From positions 20,747,822 to 20,811,821 of the forward strand of contig NC_084493.1 in the NCBI RefSeq assembly GCF_030035675.1: DNA of 64,000 nucleotides. Reading direction: 5' to 3'. Shown one piece after another: positions 53,640-63,538 of the stretch (within the stretch, counting starts at the first letter, position 1; every line of letters begins with the position of its first letter). Below the pieces are notes generated by a model. It was not told where the DNA came from. It did no database searches and saw only the letters and a list, made by a program, of their open reading frames with translations. Source of the DNA: Rhineura floridana (Eukaryota; Chordata; Lepidosauria; Squamata; Rhineuridae). The translations under genes and the position numbers were made by a program.

Positions 53640-54080
53640 GGGGCCGTGGAGAAGAAGGCGGCGCTGCTGCTTTGCTGCCTGTAAATCTGGCGCCCTCGCT
53701 GCTTATCACTGGCAGGGCGCACAACGGCTCGATACGGCCTTGAGTTAGACCCCGGCCGCCGGGTCAGAGTCTGAGGTCTCCCCCCGCACTCCCCTGAGGC
53801 CCTCCGTCGCGGACTCTGCCCGCAGCGGATAAAGTCCCCCGCCGAAGCGGAGGGCGGTGAGAGCGAGCTCCGTGAGGCGCAGCGGCAGCCGCAGCATTTT
53901 GAGGCGCGTCACCTCAACGGACAAAGAAGCGGGCGGCGATGGCGGCGGGAGCCGACAACACGAACCTGTCGGTGGTGGTTCACAAAGCGGGCGACTTGCG
54001 CCTGGTACGGCCCCCCTGAACTTTAACCCGCCATTTTCCTCAGGAAGAGGCGTCCGAGTCCCCGGTAGTCACTTAAGGGG
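53640..54080 (+). promoter_or_regulatory. SORD: CpG island over the SORD promoter and exon 1
   Basis: CpG-dense sequence (for example GGCGGCGCTGCTGC at about 53658, GTCGCGGACTCTGCCCGCAG near 53806 and GAAGCGGAGGGCGGTGAGAG near 53843) surrounds the start codon, in sharp contrast to the AT-rich neighbours. This is typical of a TATA-less housekeeping promoter. GGCGGCGATGGCGGCGG at the start codon resembles a YY1-type element. The transcription start cannot be placed from sequence alone. Confidence 0.7.
53939..54004 (+). CDS. SORD: SORD exon 1 (sorbitol dehydrogenase, partial gene)
   Basis: ATG at 53939, 22 codons: MAAGADNTNLSVVVHKAGDL and RL, then donor GTACGG (phase 0). Human SORD begins [20 protein letters not shown] as recalled, so both length and pattern match. 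SORD is a cytosolic zinc-dependent medium-chain dehydrogenase that oxidises sorbitol to fructose with NAD+ (second step of the polyol pathway). The start is chosen by homology and by its position in the CpG island. Exons 2-4 follow. The remaining exons (human has nine) lie beyond the window. Confidence 0.9.
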
Positions 54081-54624
54081 GCTGGAATGGCTGCCTGGGG
54101 CTTGGACCTTGAGGGAGGGAGGCGGCTTCGGAAGCAGAACGGCAGCCTTTCAGTGCACTCCAAGGCGCGTTTACTCAGCAGTAAGTCTCGCCGTGTTCAA
54201 ACGGGCTTACTCCCAGGCGGCTGTGTGTGCACCCCCGTCCAACATCTGGACCTAGAATTTCAAATCTTGCTGCAGTTGGCGGGGCTTTTCTGCTTTTAAT
54301 TGCTGTATCACCATGATGGGGCGCCCCAAAAGGTGTCTCCCCTCTCCCAGCACCCCTTGAACCTGAACTGGTGTAGCCTTGCCTTGTCAACGGCAGGAGA
54401 TGTTTATGGCAAGATTGTATGGTGTAGCAGGTGGTACTGCCATTCTGCACCATTTTCGGTTCAAGGGCCCGCTGGGAGAAGGCAGACGTTTGCTGCGGTG
54501 CCCAATCATGCTAACTCTGTGGGGTTACATGCACAAAGATCAAAGGCAGAAAGGCCCAGCCAAGTGCAGCAGGTAGTTTGGACATTTCAGTTCCGGAAGC
54601 AGGACTTGGGGAAAAGGTGCTTTA

Positions 54625-54746
54625 GGCTGCAGTTCTGTGCAGCTACCTGGGAGTAAGGCCCTTGGAACACAGTGAGACTTACATTTGAGTAAACATGTAT
54701 AGGTGTGCACTGTAAGGCTGCAGTCCCGTGCACCCTTACTTGGGAG
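54625..54746. mobile_element. GCAATCCTAT-type MITEs in SORD intron 1
   Basis: GGCTGCAGTTCTGTGCAGCT, ACATTTGAGTAAACATGTAT and GGCTGCAGTCCCGTGCACCC are repeated pieces of this family. More pieces lie at 55180-55210 and 55430-55620. They make up much of this intron segment. Confidence 0.5.
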
Positions 54747-55179
54747 TAGGGATGAAAGGATCTGTCAATTTCGGTTCTCTTGGTTCCTCATTTTTCCAAT
54801 CTTAAATTCAGTTCTCCGCATTCCTGCAGCAAGTTGCTATTTTTTAAAAAAAGAACCCTTGAAAAATCCTCAAGATTTTAGTGTAAATTTCTCCTAATAC
54901 ATTTTGGTATGCAGTTTTGACTAACGTACACATTTATGCAAGCAATTTATTCTAATATAATGCATTATTGTATGTTATTTTCACTAATATATTCATTTTT
55001 ATGCACACTTTCCCCTAGTATATATGCATTCTCTTAAACATTGTTTGGATGGAGAACTGCATTGAAAAATTTGGTTAGGTGTGAATTTTGACAGATGGCT
55101 GTGTTTTGGTTCTCATATGTTTTGGAAAGGGCAAATTCGGCTTAAAATGCAAACTGAATCGAGTTTCTTCCCATCCTTA
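54747..55179 (-). mobile_element. AT-rich hAT-like MITE, complete copy with target duplication
   Basis: It runs from TAGGGATGAAAGG to TTCTTCCCATCCTTA. Left flank CTTGGGAG and right flank CTTGTTGGGAG represent an 8-bp target site duplicated in an older MITE, with 3 bases gained. Internal blocks are GATTTTAGTGTAAATTTCTC, AATATAATGCATTATTGTAT and GGCTGTGTTTTGG. It is the best evidence that the family is hAT. Confidence 0.7.
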
Positions 55180-55214
55180 CTTGTTGGGAGTAAGCTTCAT
55201 TGAAGACTATGTGG

Positions 55215-55410
55215 CTTACATTTTATTTATTTATTTACTTGTTTATTTATTAGATTTATTAGTCACCCATCTGGCTGGTTGTCCAGCCACTCTGGGCAAC
55301 GTACAGAATATTAAAACATTAAAATCTCAACAGTAGTAATAAACCTAACCCACCCCAAAAGCCTGTCTGAAGAGCCAGGTCTTCAAGGCCCAGCGGAAGC
55401 TCATAGTGGG
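55215..55410 (-). mobile_element. L2 3' tail in SORD intron 1
   Basis: TTTATTTATTTATTTACTTG, ATTAGATTTATTAGTCACCC, CTGGGCAACGTACAGAATAT: reverse-strand L2 end with some C-terminal RT codons (CTGAAGAGCCAGGTCTTCAA, L2 LKTWLF type). Confidence 0.65.
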
Positions 55411-55659
55411 GGCATCTAAACAAATATGCATTGGCTTGCACTGTAAGGCTCCAGCTCTGTGCACACTTACAGTTTAGTAAACCTCACTGAGTACAGTGAT
55501 GCTTACATTTGAGTAAACATGGATAGGATTGCATTATGCGGGCACAATCCTATACTTGGGAGCCCCACTGAACTCAATAGAATATATTGTTTATTTCTGA
55601 GTAAACATGAATAGATAGGGCACTTCATAACGGCAGTATTCAAATATAGGAAGTCTTAA

Positions 55660-55830
55660 TACTGAGTCAGGCCATTGCACCATCCGTATAGTCTACTCAC
55701 TGACTGGCAGTGGCTCTCCGTGTTTTCATATGGGGGTTTTTCCCACTCCATCCTGGAGATTCAACCTGAGACCTTTTGCACACAAAGCATGTGCTTGTAC
55801 TACTGAGTTACATCCTGCCCTAGAGAATAA
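55660..55830 (-). mobile_element. tRNA-derived SINE in SORD intron 1
   Basis: Reverse of the 26682 family: plus-strand TACTGAGTCAGGCCATTGCA, CCATCCTGGAGATTCAACCT, AAGCATGTGCTTGTACTACT. The A and B boxes are degenerate. Confidence 0.6.
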
Positions 55831-56029
55831 TGCCATCTAATGCTGTGGGACCTCTGAGTAAATGCATAGAATTGGACTTCCCAAATCACTTGTGAAAATG
55901 GCCTTAGAGCACAATGCTGCATTTACTCAGAAGTATGTCCCAGGCTATTCAGTGCAGTTTGATCCCAAGTAATCTTTTATTTTTTTTCTGTATATGCAGC
56001 ATGTGCTCACTAGTTATGTAATATGACCC

Positions 56030-56395
56030 AACCTTAGTAGTCCTGGGGTGTGGTCTGAAGGCACATGAAGCATCTTGTTGAAGCTAAGCAGGTACATGTG
56101 CTTGGGAACCACATAAACGCCACCTTGAGTTCCGTGAGGGAAGAAAGGTGGTGCAGTAGGGCCCTGCTTTACAGCGCTTCGCTAATGTGACTGTCTCAAT
56201 TAGACGCAATTAGACTAAAGCCCCACTCATACGGCACTTGTTCCGCTTTTACGGCGGTTTTCAGGCATCACACGCCATTCTATTCAATGGGTTCTGCTTT
56301 ACAGCAGTTTTCGCTTTACAGCAGGGGTCCGGAACGTAACCCGCCATATGAGTGGGGCCCTACTGTATATAAATGTAAATAAATGTTGTGTTTTG
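56030..56395 (+). mobile_element. 5S-rRNA-like SINE split by a Tigger-like MITE
   Basis: CATCTTGTTGAAGCTAAGCA then CTTGGGAACCACATAAACG resembles the GAAGCTAAGCAGG...TGGGAGACC box of 5S rRNA, as in 5S-derived SINEs. The tail is CACCTTGAGTTCCGTGAGGG, GAAAGGTGGTG | TATAAATGTAAATAAATG. The tail is cut by the MITE at 56154. Confidence 0.5.
56154..56365. mobile_element. Tigger-like MITE, copy 2
   Basis: 212 bp, CAGTAGGGCCCTGCTTTACA to GAGTGGGGCCCTACTG, closely related to 50464-50689 (shared GACTAAAGCCCCACTCATAC and CCATTCTATTCAATG). The right flank is TA and the left is TG, a decayed TA duplication. Confidence 0.8.
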
Positions 56396-56554
56396 ATCAA
56401 TTTGGGATAAAGGGTCATTAGAACATAACTGCCTTGCTGAGTCAGAATGAAAGTCCGCATAGTCCAGAATCCTTAAAACTAGATGAGTCTGGGGAGTCCA
56501 TAAACAGGGCATGAAGGCAATAGCCAGGTCCCACTACTGCTCTGAGTCATTGTT

Positions 56555-56655
56555 CTTCAACCTTGGGTCCCCAGCTGTTGTCAGACTGTAACTCCCATCA
56601 ACTCCAGCCAGCTTAGCCAATGGCCAAGGATGATGGGGGTTGTAGAACGGTGCAA
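56555..56655. mobile_element. Palindromic hAT-type MITE, fragment in SORD intron 1
   Basis: TTGGGTCCCCAGCTGTTGTC, TAACTCCCATCAACTCCAGC paired with GGATGATGGGGGTTGTAGAA. Family of 132-269. The right terminus is lost. Confidence 0.6.
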
Positions 56656-56863
56656 TTCCTCATGTGCTGCTTTGCTTGCAAGAACTTTGTGTGCCGCTGT
56701 GGGCTTTTACTTCATCTTAATGTATCTGATACCAGTAAATTCTATTGAGAAAGGAAGATTTATCCCTGGAATTTAGTCATAGGACCACTACAGGAGTATT
56801 AGCATTTCCCCTGTAGTTATGGAATGCTGTAGAATTCTTAACAGACAGATAATGAGGATTTTT

Positions 56864-57002
56864 CACACCATACATTGAAAGCACATGGCTTCCCCCAAAG
56901 AATCCCTCACAGAGCTGCAATTCTTACTACTCTTAACGAACTACAGTTCGAAGGATACTTTCGGGGAAACCAACTGCTTTAAAAGAATGGTGTGGATGTG
57001 AC
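56864..57002. mobile_element. Palindromic MITE (AAAGCACATGGC family)
   Basis: CACACCATACATTGAAAGCA paired with AAGAATGGTGTGGATGTGA. The inner pair is CCCCCAAAGAATCC with GGATACTTTCGGGG. In SORD intron 1. Confidence 0.65.
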
Positions 57003-58166
57003 CTATTTGCAATAAGGTTCATCAAGGCCTGAACAAATGTTATCCTGAGACATTTATCTGCTACCCACAACCAATTATATGTTTGCTCACTGGCTAAACA
57101 TTAAATACTCCCTTGCATGCACCACCATATCTCCACAGCGATTTTACATATATTATCACACTTCTTACTTATTTACTTTCTTACCTTTAAATGGTGAAGA
57201 TGCCAGGCTGAGGTTTCAGTCCTATACTCATTAACATGAGAGTAAGTCCCACTGAACTCAGTGGGGCTGAATTTACAGTGGGGCTTCATTCTGAGTAGAC
57301 ACATGTAGAGTTGTGCTGCGAGTGTGTTTTCTCTGAAGCTTTTAAATGTTGACATTGTATATAGATTGTTCAAAGGTTTGTTGTAATGCAGAGAGAGAGC
57401 AAGAGAGAGGGCAATTCTACTTAAGCCTTCACTGAAATTGCTAAAGATGTGTATGTTTTTGTCAAATGTTTCTTCTCTGTTTAGAAGTGGTATACAGTCA
57501 AAAATGACGACAACATAAAATCTTTCTACTCATGTTAGGAACTTTGCCATTTTCTGCCTAGTGGAAAGAGAAGTTTTTAGACCTAAAGTTTCATGCCTGT
57601 ATATTGGCATAATTTATTTTCCGGTGTCAAAATTCTTAGGAAGCAACCAGGTACCACAGAGCAAAATCTTACAGCCAACTATGAAGATTAATGCTGCAAT
57701 TCTAAGGATGCTTACTATTTAAAAATCACTTGAACTTGGTAGGATTTCATTCTGATTAGCATCAACCTGTTGTGTCATAGATGAACCTTTCTATGTCTGA
57801 CAATGTGATATGAAAGTTAACACTTGTCCCCATTGGGCTTCATTAGCACTGCCCAGTTAATTCACTACCTGTTAATTCCATTGAGGACAAGCATGGTGCT
57901 TGCAGATTCAGCTCCACAGCAATTTGAGATGGTTGCCCCTTTCATTGTTTGACCCATGAGTGGCTCAAATAGCTCTGTTTATTTTATTTCCACATTCATC
58001 TATCTCTGAATAGGGTTGCAACAGGACAAACAAAATACCATTTATCCTCGGGATGGCAAGGAATTTACTATAGTAGGCCACCTGAATCAATCCTCAATAT
58101 ATTCCTGGAGTAAGCAGCAGCAAGCTTTCACAAAAGCTGAGTGTTGTCTGTTTTGTTTCCTTGCAG
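57003..58166. other. SORD: SORD intron 1, remaining part
   Basis: A GCAATCCTAT-type MITE piece lies at 57205-57320 (AGTCCTATACTCATTAAC to TCTGAGTAGACACATG). The rest is unrecognised. Confidence 0.35.
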
Positions 58167-58200
58167 GAAAATCGACCAATGCCTGAACCAGGTCCCAATG
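58167..58200 (+). CDS. SORD: SORD exon 2
   Basis: 34 nt between TTTCCTTGCAG and GTAGGT: ENRPMPEPGPN plus the first base of Glu (phase 1 out). Human reads ENYPIPEPGPNE as recalled. It is short but framed exactly by canonical splice sites, and it joins exons 1 and 3 in frame. Confidence 0.9.
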
Positions 58201-58427
58201 GTAGGTCTGTTTAGGCTGTCTTTCAGTTTGTGGATTTTAAAAAAAAGCATTTTATGTCTCTAGTTACATGAAAGGTTACGGTGTTGGTTACAAAATAAAG
58301 TCAGGCTCATTATGCTTTCAGATTAAATCTTCAACCTTTGCCCAAGATTAATTTATTACCTTACCAATATAGTTGGTTCAGTAAAAGACACAGCTCTATT
58401 TCTCTGTAACATCTGAATCGGGAGAGG

Positions 58428-58620
58428 CCATGCAAGCCCTGGACTGCTGCCTGGACTTGGTGGTGGGCTGGATGAGGGCCAGTAAACTGACTCTGAATCC
58501 CAGCAAGACGGAAGTGCTGTGGGTTGGTGGTTTTGAGATGTTTTAAGATGTTTTTAGTGTGTTGTGTCCCTTGTGTGCCACCCTGGGCTCCTTCTGGGAG
58601 GAAGTTCAGGACAGACCCAT
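58428..58620 (+). mobile_element. L2 fragment with internal deletion, SORD intron 2
   Basis: 58428-58535 reads AMQALDCCLDLVVGWMRASK, LTLNPSKTEVLWVGG (L2 RT block after YADD). It passes directly into TTTTAAGATGTTTTTAGTGT and CACCCTGGGCTCCTTCTGGG, the L2 3' end. The intervening RT C terminus is missing. Confidence 0.75.
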
Positions 58621-61202
58621 TGAAATTAATGAACCTGAGTTAGTCATGTCTATTAACTTCAATGGGTATACTCTGAGTAGGACTAGCAATGAATGCCATC
58701 CATAATGTGAACAGTCTTAATTCTGAATTAACTCTTCAAAGCCTTTACTATCATAAGCAGTCATAATATTCAGGGGCTATATCTTTTCTTTGATACTGAT
58801 TCTGAAAGATTTTCATTGTATATAAATTAACACACCAAAGATGGAGCGGTCAGAAGATTGCAGTGGCTACTTCTGTGGCTAGGGGAAAAAAAGCATCTTG
58901 CGATTTTTGTAGTCAAAGAGTCAGCTGTTGCACATTTTGCATGTCCCCATTTCAGATATGAGTGGTGGAATAAAGCTTGACCTGCTGCAAGGTTAGCTAG
59001 CCTCTGATATTTCTGCACTGTCTCTAGGATGACGGAATGAGTGGCCTGAGTTACATATGCATTTGTTTTGGTTGCACTTGTTTTTAGCATACAGATCAAG
59101 TGAATGTTTTATCAAAGGGCTAGCTCAGAATTATTTGAGCTAATGGGGAAAAGGTTTATCTTTGGCTGTTTGTCAGAATGAAGTTCAAGAGCTAATAATC
59201 ATTGGGCTGACAGCCAAGCAAGAGCAGGTGAGACAAAGGGGAGACAGCAGAAGGCAACAGGGTCAGTTGTCAGCTGCAGAGCAGTGGAGAAGAAAAGCAT
59301 GGTGAGATAATCGATGGAAGCAGCTGGATTACAAGCAGGATTGACACCTGCCCAGAGTGAAGTGGGCCCTAATATTTGAGATGGAGGGTGACCAAAGGGA
59401 GAGCACAGGTTATACCCTTGCAAATGCATCAGCACTGAAGCCTCTAGTGGCTTGTACATGTGTCTGTGTAGTGCTGACCTGTGCAAGCATTAGAGGATTA
59501 TGGGTCAGTGCAGCTCTGGCATAAGATGGACTTTGTCTCTGTTCTCCTTGGTCACCCTTCTCCCCCCAGGACTCAGCAATACTGCTATGGCTTAAAAAAA
59601 GAGAGAGAGAGAGAGGCTTTTTTCTTACAGTTTTTGAACAATTCATACAAAACGTACGAACGAGAAATAAGGAAAAATAGGAAAGAGCAATGTGGATTAA
59701 GGTGTTTTGAAGTGTACAGCAACATAAAAGCACTTCAAAGCAATACAAAACAATTATTAACATGACTGGCTGCTCAAGAGACATTTGAAATGACTGCATA
59801 GTCCTTTTGGCATAAAAACGTTTTCAAGAGACGCCTGAAAGTTAACTGCAAGGGTGCCTGCTGAATCTCTGCTGGAAAGAGCCATTCACAGCATGGGACC
59901 AGCGACACTACATGCCTGACTTCTAATTGAGTCCAGTTGGGCCTCTGTAGCACAGGGGAAGATTAACTATATTTATTGTTAATACAGATATAGTGTTTTG
60001 CTGACTATGATGTATAAATCTCAAGAAAAGCTGACAAAATGTTCTTATATTTCTCTTGTTGTGGTCACACTGATACATTGCCAGCTCAAATAAGGGCAGG
60101 GAGTGGAAATGATTAATCCATTGTTGTGTAGAAGGTGATGCCTTCTCCTTACAGTTCTGACACATTTGGCTAACCCTAGCGCACACATGACCCATATCAT
60201 GACTCAGTGCTAAATTCCAAATAATTCAAAGTAAATTCTTTTTTTAAAAAAAGGTTTTTATTTAGATATGCAACAAACAAAACGAAGATAAGCAAAGGGA
60301 AGAGAAAGTGTGGTGTAGTGGTTAGAGTGTCAGACTTGGGACCCAAGAGACCAGGGCTGAAATCTGCGCTCAGCCATGAAGCTCACAGGATGATCTTGGT
60401 CCATTTACTCTGTCTCTCAGCCTAACATACCTCACAGGGTTGTTGCGAGGATAAAATTGGGAGGAGGAGAACCATGTTTTTACAGCACCTTGAGCTCCTT
60501 AGAGGAGAGGTGGGATATAAGTATATAAATAACATTCCTTCCATTCCCACCTCTCCATAGGATTAAAAGTCCATTAGTGGATAATTTCAAGTAAATTCTG
60601 AAGTAATTTTAATTCTGAAATTTCTGTTCACTCAAGTAATTCAATACATTAGGCACATCTTTGAAGGGTAGTGAGTTTTGCAGGACTAAATTACTACCAA
60701 GACGTCATCCCAAAAGGGGCTTACAACTGGACAACTCCACATTGTGAAGGTTTGCTCGCTGGGTAACTCACCACCTTGGAAGGTGGAACTGCACTGTGAC
60801 ATGCCTGAGCAAATTTTAAAGACATAAGACCTGCCTCCAGAAAGTGGTAACCCTAATCACAGATACAAAGATAGTGAGAAACTAGGTCAATTGGTGAACA
60901 TGACTTGGCAGGTAATTTGTGATGGAAAGCAAGGAATCTAGGCAATGATTGTCAAATTTAGTTGGCTATGGTTCACACCTGTCTGCACTTGATATCGTAT
61001 CTCTGAAATGTTCTAGAAGTCTTCTGGCAAGAAACCAGAAAAGAAATGTCAACATTTCCACTTAGCAAATAACTAGAAACACAAATTTGAAAAGTCAGCT
61101 ACTCTTCAAGCCTTCCGTTGTTTTCTTGATGTTAATTTGTATTACAGATGACAGTTTTTCCCTGAGGAGACTTCACTCTCTGGTTTCTCTTTTCTCTGCT
61201 AG
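58621..61202. other. SORD: SORD intron 2, remaining part
   Basis: It holds a GCAATCCTAT-type MITE piece near 58620-58690, a (GA)n run at 59598-59614, an old reverse L2 tail at about 59580-59920 (with TTTTCAAGAGACGCCTGAAA) and a SINE at 60305. No alternative exon was recognised. Confidence 0.4.
60305..60540 (+). mobile_element. tRNA-derived SINE in SORD intron 2
   Basis: GTGTGGTGTAGTGGTTAGAG (A box), CAGGGCTGAAATCTGC (decayed B box), CTCAGCCTAACATACCTCAC, GGGTTGTTGCGAGGATAAAA, CACCTTGAGCTCC, then GATATAAGTATATAAATAAC. Same family as 31436. Confidence 0.75.
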
Positions 61203-61367
61203 AAGTGCTTTTGAAGATGCATTCTGTTGGGATTTGCGGCTCTGATGTCCACTATTGGACACATGGACAAATTGGGGATTTTGTTGTAAAGAAACCAATG
61301 GTGCTGGGCCATGAGGCTTCAGGAACAGTTGTCAAAGTGGGGTCCTCAGTGACCAAATTAAAGAAAG
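61203..61367 (+). CDS. SORD: SORD exon 3, zinc-binding part
   Basis: 165 nt between TTTCTCTGCTAG and GTGAGC: (E)[54 protein letters not shown](G). Counting from exon 1, the catalytic-zinc ligands Cys45 (GIC) and His70, with Glu71 (GHE), fall on the human numbering, so no residue is gained or lost. The enzyme core is conserved. The exon ends in phase 1. Confidence 0.95.
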
Positions 61368-61384
61368 GTGAGCAGGGCCCATGA

Positions 61385-61700
61385 TTTATTCATTTAAAAA
61401 ATTATGCCCCACTTTCCAAGGAACTTCCTCCACAAAGCTGCCTACAATTTCAAATAAAATCCAACTCCACTTGATAATAAACAATAAAAATACAAAATAC
61501 AACACAATAAACCAGCATAAAAAGTGGAGTATAGAAATAGAATATAAAGCATAATACAAATCATAAAAACTAACAGGAATTAAAAATTGCAGAATGAAAA
61601 TAGGCTGATTTGAGAAGACTTGGTCAATCAGTGCTGAAGACATAACACTTTTGAAGCTTGTTTCACTTCTAATGAAACTGGTGCCACAATTTACCTTGGT
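61385..61700 (-). mobile_element. Old L2-like tail in SORD intron 3
   Basis: GATTTATTCATTTAAAAAAT then ATGCCCCACTTTCCAAGGAA and CAAATAAAATCCAACTCC. Then AGCTTGTTTCACTTCTAATG. Decayed reverse-strand L2 end. Confidence 0.5.
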
Positions 61701-61879
61701 CACGTCTTCCTTCCCCTTATCCTTACAATTACTAATCGGGTACCTTCAGTGGTGAGCATTCACCATTATTTGTTTGCCCAAAGTTTGTGGAAAGGTTATG
61801 TAATTCCTGCTGTTTATTGAGCATGCATTGTGATTCGTTTGTATCATGTCTTCTCTTCTTCCAGGCATTTTAGGATGTA

Positions 61880-62012
61880 TTTTTAAATTGTTCTTCTTAA
61901 GTGTTTTTAAATCTGTATATTTGTTTTTAATGTTTTTAATTGTTGTAAACCGCCCAGAGAGCTTCGGCTATGGGGCGGTATACAAATGCAATAAATAATA
62001 ATAATAATAATG
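61880..62012 (+). mobile_element. L2 3' tail in SORD intron 3
   Basis: TTTTTAATTGTTGTAAACCG, CCCAGAGAGCTTCGGCTATG, GGGCGGTATACAAATGCAAT, then (AAT)n. Plus-strand counterpart of the tail at 17560. Confidence 0.75.
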
Positions 62013-62248
62013 CTGAAAGCGCATGATCGAGTCCCAGCATGCTTCACTGCAGGGGCTTATGGCACCATTAACAGATAAGTGAGAGGGCTGATTACCTGAT
62101 CATAGACATACTTGCTTTAGGTGGCTGCTGAGTAGGATTCTAGGCTTTTGCTTTTGGATGAAGTGTCAGAAATCCTCAAAGAAAACTGTCAGAAATCTGT
62201 TTGCTGAGTTCAGAACTGATGGAAACTTGAATTGTATATTTTAATGAT

Positions 62249-62383
62249 CAGATGGGGAACCTGTGGCTGTCCAGATGTTGCTGGACTACAACTACCATCA
62301 TCCCTTACAATTGACCATTCTGGCTGGGGCTAATGGGAGTTGAGTTCAACAACGTCTGGAGGGTAACAGGTTCCCCATCCCTG
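62249..62383. mobile_element. Palindromic hAT-type MITE, complete copy
   Basis: CAGATGGGGAACCTGTGGCT to AACAGGTTCCCCATCCCTG, 135 bp, with inner pairs CCAGATGTTGCTGGACTACA and AGTTCAACAACGTCTGGAGG. Flanks TTTTAATG(AT) and TTTTAAAG suggest an 8-bp duplication with 2 added bases. Confidence 0.7.
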
Positions 62384-63378
62384 TTTTAAAGGAAGCCCCC
62401 AATTAAAAACTCATTGACCTCTGCCATGAACTCACTAGGTGACCTCTGGCATTCAGTTATTATCTCAGCCTCTTCATTTGCAGTGTTGAGGCAATAGTAC
62501 TGGCATATCTTTTGGGGATGTTAAAAGGAATACTGAAATAATGTGTGAAAATGGCCTGGAGCTCACCTAGGAATGCTAGAATATTAAGTTGTATTTTTCT
62601 AAGACAGTGGTTATTAACCTTTTTTGGGTCATGGGCCGCTTTGAGAATCTGATGAAAGCTATGGACCCCCTCCCCAGAAAAATGCACGTAAACACATACA
62701 CACAACATTTTCAAAGTGACAGGAATGATATAGAAGAAGAAAAAAATGTGCCCCATTCACGGACCCGCTTAACCATAGTGTAGTGGCAAATTTAGAAGTG
62801 CAGGGTCCTTTCATGATAGTCACAGCCACTCCATGCCCCTCCCCATTTTTACTGAGTTGAGAATGAGATCTTTGTTAATGCCTTCTCCTACAACAACAGC
62901 TGTCCCTAGGACCCAATAAGCATGAAAGGGAAGAATGTAAGCTACTGAAAAGAGTCTTCTCAGTGGCTGACTCACCTCCTTTCAGGAGGAAAGGACAACG
63001 AAGCATGTTAGAAGACACTTTTAAGTGGCTAACATACTCCCCTTTCATGCTGATTGGCTCGTAGGATGCTGGAGATTTTGGGCCCCTGTTCCCCAAAAAG
63101 TAAGAGGTCTAATACTCCCCCAAGACCCTGGACGATTACACCCCTGCTCTTAAGCTCTGCCATGGACCCCATGGACCACAGATTAAGAATCCTTGTCCTA
63201 GGATATGATTGTTGTTATTGTTCTTTATTTATCGCCTTCTACACAAGTGTCTCAGGGCGATGTTGCCTAATATGTTTTGGTACGTGTAGTCTGATCTCTG
63301 GCTTCTAGGAAAAAAATCGCCTCTTTACATGACAACTTGTCCATGCTTTTATCTTACTGCATCCTTCTTGTCTCCCAG
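62384..63378. other. SORD: SORD intron 3, remaining part
   Basis: GTTATTAACCTTTTTTGGGTCATGGGCC near 62608 and CATGGACCCCATGGACCACA near 63162 look like the two inverted ends of a hAT-type repeat. There is no other exon. Confidence 0.35.
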
Positions 63379-63538
63379 GTGATAGAGTGGCTATTGAGCC
63401 TGGGGTTCCTCGAGAAATAGATGAATTCTGCAAAACTGGGCGATATAACTTGTCTCCGACTATCTTCTTCTGTGCAACCCCTCCTGATGATGGGAACCTG
63501 TGCCGCTATTACAAGCATGATGCCAACTTCTGCTACAA
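63379..63538 (+). CDS. SORD: SORD exon 4
   Basis: 160 nt between TTGTCTCCCAG and the donor AA|GTTAGT (phase 2): (G)[52 protein letters not shown](K). Human reads [40 protein letters not shown] as recalled. The donor splits the Lys codon, as the human LPDNV exon would require. The frame appears open a further 19 codons past the donor, but that is intron. The catalytic core and NAD-binding exons are outside the window. Confidence 0.9.

Noticed and set aside
53857-54255. 132-codon open frame overlapping SORD exon 1
   Set aside because: It is in a different frame from SORD and lies in GC-rich sequence poor in stop codons. The SORD frame with its splice donor explains the region.
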